Made by a program: the position numbers and the translations under genes
Assembly (NCBI GenBank): GCA_002344965.1
Contig: DDUU01000009.1
Coordinates: 1-25,415 of the forward strand
Length of the DNA: 25,415 nucleotides
Direction: 5' to 3'
From: Candidatus Tepidiaquacellales bacterium UBA2330
GTDB lineage: Bacteria; Bacteroidota; Ignavibacteria; Tepidaquicellales; Tepidaquicellaceae
Notes under the pieces: model-generated
The model's database searches: none
Seen by the model: the letters and a program-made list of their open reading frames with translations, nothing else
Told to the model about the DNA's origin: nothing
Shown here: one piece after another, positions 14,543 through 21,211 of the stretch
How the letters are laid out: the number at the start of each line of letters is the position of its first letter
Numbering within the stretch: position 1 is the first letter of the stretch

Positions 14543-16399
14543 TCAGGATCTGCTGAATCTTTTATCAAGCTCTTCAGTCGTAATTCTGATAAGAGTAGGT
14601 CTTCCGTGCGGACATACATACGGCATCTTTGCCGCAAAGAGGTCGTCTATGAGTGAGGTCATTTCGTGAAAAGAAAGTTTGTCACCGGATTTTATTGCGC
14701 TTCTGCAGGCAAATGATTTAGCAAGGTTATCCCTTTTTTCAAGATTCAGCTTCAGCTCAAATTCCTTATACTGATCAATGAGATCCTGAAATATTTTCGC
14801 CTCATCGCCAATCTTTACATCCGAAGGCAGACCTGTTACTTCCACAGTATCATCCTTCATCATAGTAAGATTAAATCCGAGATTTCTGAACTCATCATAA
14901 AGCGATTCGGCAATATGATAATCAATTTTTGTCAGTTTAAATCTGACAGGAATGAGAAGTTGCTGAGAAAATGAAGATTGAGAATCCAGCCACATCGAAG
15001 CTCTTTCATACAAAATCCTTTCATGCGCGGCATGCTGATCTATGATCATCAGTCCTGTTTCAGTCTGGCACATAATATATTTATGCTGATACTGCCACAC
15101 ATTGAAATTTGCGGAGTCGGATTTTTTACTGTGCTCAAAAATTCTGTTCTGAACTTCGCTATTATCAGCGGGAATATCCGGAATGTTTTCATCCTCAGGT
15201 TTCCTTGAGGCTTCAAAAATCGAGTGAATACTTGCAGACTTAGTTGAAAATTCATTTCCGGTAAATATTTTCTGACCGGCGCTCCTCTGTTCGAATCCGC
15301 TGCTGCGGCTGATTTCAGTCCCTTTCTGCTTATCGCTTTTATAATGAAAGCTTTCTGTCTTATCGGGAAATGAGATAGTATTATCAAACCCAATATCAAA
15401 AGTCAGATCTGAATTTCTCAAAGCTTCTTTAACTGAATTCCTGATAAATCCGAACACAGCGCTTTCATCCTCAAACTTTACTTCCATCTTTGACGGATGA
15501 ACATTCACATCAGCTTTACCGGGAATAAGCTCTATGAACAGAAAAAAAGACGGATAGTCCCCTTTCTCAATAAGATGATCAAAACCGGAATAGACCGAAA
15601 AATTGAGAGAACGGCTTACGAAGAATCTTCCGTTAAGATAAAAATACTGATCCTGTTTTGACTTCTTGGTAAAATTTGGTTTTGAGATAAATCCGCTTAC
15701 CTTAATAATTTCATTGCCGTTCTTTACTTCCAGAAGATAACCTGGGATTTTATCACCGAAGAGTTCTGTGATTCTCGTTTTAAGATCAGAAGCATTTAAC
15801 CTGAATACTTCATTCTCATTGTTAAAAAATGTAAATGCAATGTCCGGATGTGACAAAGCAAGTCTTACAAATGATTCATAAATATGTCTGAATTCAGTCT
15901 GATCTGATTTCAGAAAGTTTCTTCTGCCGGGTGTATTGTAAAATAAATTTCTTACGGCAATAGAAGTGCCTTTTTCACAACTTGTCTTTGAAGTTTCAGT
16001 AAACTCACCTCCTTCAGTTTTTAAGAGAATTCCGACATCTTCGCCAGATGTTCTTGTTTTTAATTCCACATGTGATATTGAGGCTATAGATGCTAGCGCT
16101 TCTCCTCTGAATCCGAGCGTAAGAATATTTTCAAGATCTTCTATTTCAGAGATTTTACTGGTGGAATGTCTCTGAAAACAAATCAATGCATCTTCTTCGC
16201 TCATTCCCGATCCGTCATCAATGACCTGTATCAGACTTTTACCTGCATCCTTTATCAGGAGCGTAATATTTTTTGCTCCGCTGTCAATAGAATTTTCTAT
16301 CAGTTCTTTGACAACAGATTCAGGTCTGTTTACAACTTCACCTGCTGCTATTTTATTAGAAAGCGACTGCGGTAATATTTTAATTTTATTTTCGGTCAA
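14543..16399 (-). CDS. mutL: DNA mismatch repair endonuclease MutL
   Basis: MutL links mismatch recognition by MutS to strand incision. The 618-residue product has the N-terminal GHKL ATPase: IAAGEVVNRPESVVKELIENSIDSGA with the likely catalytic E32 and Mg ligand N36. DDGSGM (61-66) and GFRGEALASI (96-105) follow. The C-terminal domain keeps the nicking-endonuclease motifs DQHAAHERILYE (454-465), ACRSAIKSGD (564-573) and CPHGRP (596-601). It is thus the incising type found in bacteria without MutH. The linker (about 345-425) is poorly conserved. The frame begins with TTG at 16399, 3-5 codons before the conserved KIKILP; no ATG is available there and no Shine-Dalgarno is seen. It follows ftsY by 78 bp. 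Confidence 0.97.
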   Translation of the reverse strand: MTENKIKILPQSLSNKIAAGEVVNRPESVVKELIENSIDSGAKNITLLIKDAGKSLIQVIDDGSGMSEEDALICFQRHSTSKISEIEDLENILTLGFRGEALASIASISHVELKTRTSGEDVGILLKTEGGEFTETSKTSCEKGTSIAVRNLFYNTPGRRNFLKSDQTEFRHIYESFVRLALSHPDIAFTFFNNENEVFRLNASDLKTRITELFGDKIPGYLLEVKNGNEIIKVSGFISKPNFTKKSKQDQYFYLNGRFFVSRSLNFSVYSGFDHLIEKGDYPSFFLFIELIPGKADVNVHPSKMEVKFEDESAVFGFIRNSVKEALRNSDLTFDIGFDNTISFPDKTESFHYKSDKQKGTEISRSSGFEQRSAGQKIFTGNEFSTKSASIHSIFEASRKPEDENIPDIPADNSEVQNRIFEHSKKSDSANFNVWQYQHKYIMCQTETGLMIIDQHAAHERILYERASMWLDSQSSFSQQLLIPVRFKLTKIDYHIAESLYDEFRNLGFNLTMMKDDTVEVTGLPSDVKIGDEAKIFQDLIDQYKEFELKLNLEKRDNLAKSFACRSAIKSGDKLSFHEMTSLIDDLFAAKMPYVCPHGRPTLIRITTEELDKRFSRS

Positions 16400-16477
16400 A
16401 TGTAGTAAAGGTTGAAATTATAGCAGCGGATTAAATTCTTTCTGATAAAATTATCTGCTGAATAAAAATAAACAAAT

Positions 16478-17422
16478 TTATTTTTCAAACAAAGCCTCTG
16501 TAAAACTCTTGCTGTCAAATACCTGCAGATCGTCTATCTGCTCGCCCACGCCTATAAATCTCACAGGCAGCTTCATCTCTTTATTGATTTTCAGAACAAT
16601 TCCGCCTTTGGCAGTGCCGTCAAGTTTGGTTAGTATAATTCCCGTCAGACCGTCAAGAGCTTTAGAAAATTCCAGCGCCTGATTTAGTCCGTTTTGTCCT
16701 GTCGTTGCGTCGATTACTATGAAAGTTTCATGAGGAGCTTCTGGAATAACTTTCTGTATGACTCTCTTAATTTTTTTCAGTTCCTCCATCAAATGGGATT
16801 TATTGTGAAGTCTTCCGGCAGTATCAATAATCACTACATCTGTACCTTTCGAGACGGCTGAATTCACGGTATCAAATGCAACTGAAGCCGGGTCTGATGT
16901 GCTTTTACTCTGAATAATCTCAACATCCGCTCTTTTAGCCCAGATATCAAGCTGATCATTTGCGGCGGCTCTGAATGTATCAGCAGAACCGATAAGTACG
17001 CTTTTACCTGCTTTCTTAAAGTTATTGGCAAGTTTTCCGATCGATGTGGTCTTGCCGACTCCGTTTACCCCTACTACAATTATAACAAAAGGTGTCTGCT
17101 TCAGCCCGAAGTCAAATGATTTGAATTCAGATGTTGTTTCATAAAATACTTTTCTAATCTCACTGTTGATGAGTTCATTCAGTTCCTTCTGATCAATATA
17201 CTTGTCGGTAACAGCTCTCTCCTTGATCCTGGTAATAAGCAGCTCTGCCGTATCCATGCCAAGATCCGATGAAATAAAAATCTCCTCAAGCTCCTCCAGA
17301 AATTCATCATCTATCACTCCCCTTGCATTGACAAGACGGTTAACTTTTCCAATGAGATTATCCTTGGTCTTGTTTAAACCTTCCTTTAATTTCCCGAAAC
17401 CAATTTTATCTAAAAATGACAA
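16478..17422 (-). CDS. ftsY: signal recognition particle receptor FtsY
   Basis: FtsY is the membrane-associated GTPase that docks ribosome-SRP complexes at the Sec translocon. The 314-residue product is the short form, without the long acidic A domain, and consists mainly of the N helical bundle (1-95) and G domain. GTPase motifs are GVNGVGKT (118-125), DTFRAAANDQL (148-158), DTAGRLHNK (200-208) and TKLDGTAKGG (265-274), with the closing GVGEQIDDLQVFD. The start is TTG at 17422. The encoded MSFLDKIGFGKLKEGLNKTK is a typical FtsY beginning and no in-frame ATG lies nearby; there is no Shine-Dalgarno. Downstream on the same strand are mutL and the DUF4126 gene. Confidence 0.97.
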   Translation of the reverse strand: MSFLDKIGFGKLKEGLNKTKDNLIGKVNRLVNARGVIDDEFLEELEEIFISSDLGMDTAELLITRIKERAVTDKYIDQKELNELINSEIRKVFYETTSEFKSFDFGLKQTPFVIIVVGVNGVGKTTSIGKLANNFKKAGKSVLIGSADTFRAAANDQLDIWAKRADVEIIQSKSTSDPASVAFDTVNSAVSKGTDVVIIDTAGRLHNKSHLMEELKKIKRVIQKVIPEAPHETFIVIDATTGQNGLNQALEFSKALDGLTGIILTKLDGTAKGGIVLKINKEMKLPVRFIGVGEQIDDLQVFDSKSFTEALFEK

Positions 17423-17463
17423 TTCTGTTTTTTTAAAAATTTATATAATCAAATTAATTTCAA

Positions 17464-17500
17464 ACAAAAAAAGCCAAGCTCTAAAATGAGATTGGCTTTA
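17464..17500 (-). terminator. rho-independent terminator after acyl-CoA dehydrogenase
   Basis: AAAGCCAA-g-CTC (17470-17481) pairs with GAG-a-TTGGCTTT (17488-17499) around a 6-nt loop. On the - strand the stem is followed by TTTTTTTGT. This separates the acyl-CoA dehydrogenase gene from the ftsY-mutL genes downstream. Confidence 0.88.
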
Positions 17501-17518
17501 TAAAAATATTTTCTTTTA

Positions 17519-18664
17519 TCAGAACATATTAAGAATATTTCTCGCTATCACCATCTTTTGAACTTCCGATGTTCCTTCTCCAATCGTCATAAGTTTGACA
17601 TCCCTGTACAATTTTTCAACCGGAAATTCTTTTATAAATCCGTATCCTCCGTGTATCTGAATAGCTTCATTGGTAGCTTTTGTTGCTATCTCGCTTGCAT
17701 ACAGTTTCGCCATCGCTGCGCTGAGATTTATATTCATACCTTTATCCTTCATCCAGGCAGCTTTATAAACCAGTAATCTCGCCGCATCCGCCTGTGTCGC
17801 CATATCGGACAGCTTAAATTGAATTCCCTGAAATTCAGATAATGATTTACCGAACTGTTTTCTTTCTTTTGCATATTTCAGAGAAGCGTCCAGAGCACCC
17901 TGTGCAATACCGAGTGAAAGAGCTGCTATAGCAATTCTTCCTCCGTCAAGTATCTGCATACACTGTTTGAATCCCTGTCCTTCCTCTCCGATCAGATTTT
18001 CCGCGGGCACTTCCACATTTTCAAAAATAAGTTCAGCAGTATCCGATGATCGCATTCCTAATTTATTCTCTTTCTTTCCTGTTATGAATCCCTTCCATCC
18101 TTTTTCAAGTATGAAAGCCGATATACCGTTTTTATTTTTTGATTTATCAGTTACAGCAGTTACAACAGCAGTCTCGCCGACGCTTCCGTGAGTTATAAAC
18201 AGTTTGCTGCCGTTAATAATGTAATGACCGTTCTTTCTTTCAGCGGTAGTCGCCATACCCGCTGCATCACTTCCTGAAACGTTTTCCGTAAGTCCCCACG
18301 CTCCGAGTTTTTTCCCTGAAGTGAGATCAGGCAGATATTTTTTCTTCAGATCTTCATTAGCATAACTGTAAATGTGATTCGTACAAAGTCCGTTATGCGC
18401 AGCTAAAGTCAGTCCCATCGAAGGATCTACTTTTGAAATCTCTTCCACAATGATCGCATACTCAATTGCGGAGAATCCCGCTCCGCCGTATTCTTCCGGG
18501 AAAATTATACCGAGAAATCCAATATCACCGAGCTTCTTTGCGATATCCATGGGAAATTCCTGAGATTCGTCATACTTCATAACATGTGGAGCTATTTCAT
18601 TCCGCGCAAAATCCCTTGCAAGCTTCTGAACGGCGAGCTCCTGTTCTGATAAATTAAAATCCAT
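17519..18664 (-). CDS. acyl-CoA dehydrogenase
   Basis: This FAD enzyme would oxidise an acyl-CoA to the trans-2-enoyl-CoA and pass electrons to electron-transfer flavoprotein. The 381-residue product has the full family layout: an N-terminal helical domain and the middle domain with WGLTENVSGSDAAGM and INGSKLFITHGSVGETAVV. The C-terminal domain has YAKERKQFGKSLSEFQGIQFKL, IQIHGGYGFIKEFPVEKLYRD and IGEGTSEVQ. Glu363 in GEGTSE matches the catalytic base of short- and medium-chain (butyryl-CoA type) enzymes, rather than the isovaleryl-CoA type in which the base lies elsewhere. It stands alone with its own terminator. Chain-length preference is an inference. Confidence 0.93.
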   Translation of the reverse strand: MDFNLSEQELAVQKLARDFARNEIAPHVMKYDESQEFPMDIAKKLGDIGFLGIIFPEEYGGAGFSAIEYAIIVEEISKVDPSMGLTLAAHNGLCTNHIYSYANEDLKKKYLPDLTSGKKLGAWGLTENVSGSDAAGMATTAERKNGHYIINGSKLFITHGSVGETAVVTAVTDKSKNKNGISAFILEKGWKGFITGKKENKLGMRSSDTAELIFENVEVPAENLIGEEGQGFKQCMQILDGGRIAIAALSLGIAQGALDASLKYAKERKQFGKSLSEFQGIQFKLSDMATQADAARLLVYKAAWMKDKGMNINLSAAMAKLYASEIATKATNEAIQIHGGYGFIKEFPVEKLYRDVKLMTIGEGTSEVQKMVIARNILNMF

Positions 18665-18760
18665 ATAATTATTTTTCTGATTTGAAAGTTGAACTGCAAA
18701 TATAGTGATATTAAATTTTTACTGAAATGTTAATTTAAAAGTATCTTAAATAAAATCACG

Positions 18761-18843
18761 AGATGTCCTGACCTTCCGTTGCATCCGGTATTCCTTTCCC
18801 CAGCTTAGTCCCGTTATCTCCGGACACAACGGTTTAAACATCT
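18761..18843. repeat. nested inverted repeat / structured leader candidate
   Basis: AGATGT (18761-18766) faces ACATCT (18838-18843), CCGTTG (18776-18781) faces CAACGG (18827-18832), and TCCGG (18784-18788) faces CCGGA (18820-18824). The inner two stems are split only by a 2x2 mismatch. The loop also holds CCGTT (18811-18815), which could pair instead with AACGG (18828-18832). It lies between divergent genes and ends 64 bp before the META-domain gene. Its role is unknown. Confidence 0.5.
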
Positions 18844-18867
18844 ATCTCCTTCTCCATTTTTAAAATT

Positions 18868-18879
18868 TAACATATGTTA
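18868..18879. promoter_or_regulatory. 12-bp palindrome TAACATATGTTA upstream of META gene
   Basis: This perfect palindrome matches the core of the 10805-10824 palindrome (TGACATATGTCA) at 10 of 12 positions. It sits 29 bp before the META-domain gene and just upstream of TATATTTG (18880-18887), which resembles a -10/-7 box. It could be a weaker site for the same regulator; AT-richness makes chance possible. Confidence 0.3.
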
Positions 18880-18907
18880 TATATTTGCAAAAATAAATCA
18901 AACACAA

Positions 18908-19660
18908 ATGCTAAACTACTTTTTAATTCTAATTTTCTTCACGGTTATGATAAATTCTGATTTATCAGCGCAGGAAATCTCTCTTACAGGTAAAAAATGG
19001 ATACTTACCGAATTGCAAAACGGGAAAGTGTCAGAAACAACAGATAAAATAAAAACTCCGTTTATTATTTTTTCAGAAGACGGCAATTTCAGCGGAAATG
19101 CAAGCTGCAATAATATCAGCGGCGCATATACATTTGACGGCAAGTATAAAATGAAATTCTCCGCAGCTTCTACCAGAATGATGTGTGAAAATATGGAAAC
19201 AGAAACAGCTTTCCTCAAAGCGCTTCAAAAGACAAACAATGTAATTTTAAAAGATAATATCCTTATGCTGCAGAGCGGAAAAATGCTGCTTGCCAAACTC
19301 GAAGGTAAATCTCCCGAAACACCTTTGACAAATACAAACTGGGAGCTGTATGAACTGGCAGGTAAACCTGTCGTTACAGGTTCAAACGGAGTGCCTTATA
19401 CGATTAATTTCAGCGATGACAATAAAGTAAGCGCGAAATTCTGTAATTCTCTCATAGGAACATTTAAAAGAAACAGTGATAATGCATTGAAGATCAATAT
19501 TGAGATTTCTACAATGATGGCGTGTCCTGAACTTGATATGGAAATGATATTTAAAGATGCTCTCGGACTTGTAGGGCAGTATTCAATCGAAAATAACACT
19601 GATCTTATTCTCAATAACGGTAAAGTCGTACTTGCAAGGTTCCGCGTATCAGACAAATAA
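18908..19660 (+). CDS. secreted protein with two META (HslJ-like) domains
   Basis: The 250-residue product has a signal peptide (YFLILIFFTVMINSDLSA-Q) with no lipobox cysteine, so it is probably periplasmic. Two META domains follow, at about 27-132 and 140-246. The first has KKWILTELQNGK, SGNASCNNISGAYTF, and STRMMCENMETETAFLKALQ. The second has TNWELYELAGKPV, SAKFCNSLIGTF, and STMMACPELDMEMIFKDAL. Each domain keeps the family's cysteine pair (N/F-C-N and M-x-C). HslJ-type proteins are outer-membrane or periplasmic and are linked to heat or drug tolerance, but their mechanism is unknown. The gene ends 3 bp from the convergent pyrE, and its likely terminator lies inside pyrE. Confidence 0.85.
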   Translation: MLNYFLILIFFTVMINSDLSAQEISLTGKKWILTELQNGKVSETTDKIKTPFIIFSEDGNFSGNASCNNISGAYTFDGKYKMKFSAASTRMMCENMETETAFLKALQKTNNVILKDNILMLQSGKMLLAKLEGKSPETPLTNTNWELYELAGKPVVTGSNGVPYTINFSDDNKVSAKFCNSLIGTFKRNSDNALKINIEISTMMACPELDMEMIFKDALGLVGQYSIENNTDLILNNGKVVLARFRVSDK

Positions 19661-19663
19661 ATT

Positions 19664-20242
19664 TTATTTTTTAAGATCCCTGCTGCCGGGTTTGGTAACG
19701 GGGATCTTTTCCAGCCAATCTGGCAGTTCATCTTCAGCATATTTTATAACTTCCATTTTTGCAAGCGAGTACTGCTTCGTACCGAAATCCGCCTTTCCGT
19801 TGCTTCTGTCGATTATAAACCCGACTCCTGCTGTATTTGCTCCGTAATCCTTTAACAGCTTTATAACTTCAAATACGCTACCTCCCGTTGTAACCACATC
19901 TTCACAGACTAAATAATTTTCGCCCGGTTTAATTTCAAATCCCCTTCTCAATGTCATCTTTCCGTTTTCCCTTTCGGCAAAAATTGTTCGCTTATTCATC
20001 TGTCTTCCTACTTCCGTGCCGAATACGATTCCGCCTACTGCAGGAGTTATTACTGCATCTATATTTAAATCGCCGAAATACGCAGCAATCATGGATGAGA
20101 ACTGTGTATTGTATTCCGGATACTGCAGAACTTTCGCACACTGAAAATAATGCGGGCTGTGAAATCCCGAAGTAAGTATAAAATGTCCTTCAAGCAATGC
20201 TCCGGTTTTTTTGAAAATGTCAATTACTTCTTTATCTGTCAT
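19664..20242 (-). CDS. pyrE: orotate phosphoribosyltransferase
   Basis: PyrE joins orotate to PRPP to give orotidine 5'-phosphate, the fifth step of pyrimidine synthesis, in the cytoplasm. The 192-residue product shows GHFILTSGFHSPHYFQCAKVLQYP (19-42), DAVITPAVGGIVFGTEVGRQM (62-82), IFAERENGKMTLRRGF with the active-site loop region, and the PRPP-binding motif YLVCEDVVTTGGSVFE (110-125). Length is usual for this short bacterial form. It lies 63 bp after murI on the same strand, probably cotranscribed, and is convergent with the META gene 3 bp away. Nothing unusual was seen in its active-site motifs. Confidence 0.97.
   Translation of the reverse strand: MTDKEVIDIFKKTGALLEGHFILTSGFHSPHYFQCAKVLQYPEYNTQFSSMIAAYFGDLNIDAVITPAVGGIVFGTEVGRQMNKRTIFAERENGKMTLRRGFEIKPGENYLVCEDVVTTGGSVFEVIKLLKDYGANTAGVGFIIDRSNGKADFGTKQYSLAKMEVIKYAEDELPDWLEKIPVTKPGSRDLKK
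19673..19710 (+). terminator. candidate terminator of META gene, inside pyrE 3' end
   Basis: AAGATCCC (19673-19680) and GGGATCTT (19701-19708) form a perfect 8-bp stem with a 20-nt loop, followed on the + strand by TTTT. It falls 13 bp after the META stop codon and within the last codons of convergent pyrE. The T-run is short and the loop long, so strength is uncertain. Confidence 0.4.
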
Positions 20243-20305
20243 TTATATTTTTTATTTATGAAGTTTCCTTCCTTTTTAAAATTATAAATATTTTGATTCA
20301 CATAT

Positions 20306-21121
20306 TCAGCTCAGCTTAACCTTTTTCACATCATGTATCGGCTGCCCCAGAAACCTTTCGCTTATCTCCTTAAATTTTTTCTGAAAGTCAGTCACATAAA
20401 ATTTATGGACGCCGTTTTTTTTCTGACTGTTCAGCATATGATTCTGTACAAGAATTCTCCTGACTTCTTTTGCCGCCTCTTCTCCGGAGTCTATTAATTT
20501 AATTTTTTTACCCAATATTTTTGAAATTGTATTTTTTAAAATCGGATAATGAGTGCAGCCGAGTATTAGCGTGTCAATGTTCATTTTTTTAAAATCGTTC
20601 AGGTATTCTCTTGCTGTCATTTCAGCAATTTTATTTTCAGTCCAGCCGTCTTCAGCGAGCTGAACGAAAAGACTGCACGCCTTTGAAAACACTTCCGTAT
20701 TCCTTTCAATCTGATGTATCTGCGTTTTATAAGAGTTACTCTGAATTGTTCCGAGAGTGCCGATCACTCCGATCTTAAAATTATTAGTTTCAGCTAACGC
20801 CGCTTTACTGCCCGGCTTTATAACTCCGATTACAGGAAGCTTCGTGATCTTTCTGAGATACGGTAAAGCCACTGAAGACGCAGTATTGCATGCAACGACC
20901 ACCATCTTTACATTTTTATGAAGCAGGAACTTTGTAATTTCCAGTGAATATTTTATAACTGTCTCTTTTGATTTTGTACCGTACGGAAGCCGCGCTGTAT
21001 CGCCGAGATATATTATATTTTCTTTGGGTAGTATTTCAAACAAAGATCTTGCTACAGTAAGTCCTCCTATACCTGAGTCAAAAACTCCAATAGGACTCCT
21101 TCCGGATATTTTCTTTTTCAA
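20306..21121 (-). CDS. murI: glutamate racemase
   Basis: MurI interconverts L- and D-glutamate to supply D-Glu for peptidoglycan. The 271-residue product carries the aspartate motif IGVFDSGIGGLTV (11-23) and both catalytic cysteines, C78 in VVACNTAS and C189 in LGCTHYP. PYGTKS at 46-51 is also typical. The frame begins with TTG at 21121 (encoding MKKKISGRSPIGVFDSG); the conserved core starts at residue 10 and no ATG lies between, so TTG is the likely start, without a Shine-Dalgarno site. It is divergent from the propeller gene at 21212 with a 90-bp gap, and is followed by pyrE 63 bp downstream. Function is certain. Confidence 0.97.
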   Translation of the reverse strand: MKKKISGRSPIGVFDSGIGGLTVARSLFEILPKENIIYLGDTARLPYGTKSKETVIKYSLEITKFLLHKNVKMVVVACNTASSVALPYLRKITKLPVIGVIKPGSKAALAETNNFKIGVIGTLGTIQSNSYKTQIHQIERNTEVFSKACSLFVQLAEDGWTENKIAEMTAREYLNDFKKMNIDTLILGCTHYPILKNTISKILGKKIKLIDSGEEAAKEVRRILVQNHMLNSQKKNGVHKFYVTDFQKKFKEISERFLGQPIHDVKKVKLS

Positions 21122-21211
21122 TAAATTTTAATTTGGAATGTTTCTTTTAAATTAATCAATTTATATTATTCTATAAATGTAACGATTTTAACCACAGCAA
21201 AAATATTTATA

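Noticed and set aside
17519..18664. Isovaleryl-CoA dehydrogenase identity for the acyl-CoA dehydrogenase, to complete a leucine pathway with the 2-oxoacid enzymes
   Set aside because: The catalytic Glu is in the GEGTSE position of butyryl/medium-chain type enzymes, and no MCC or HMG-CoA lyase genes are near; the pathway link is not supported.
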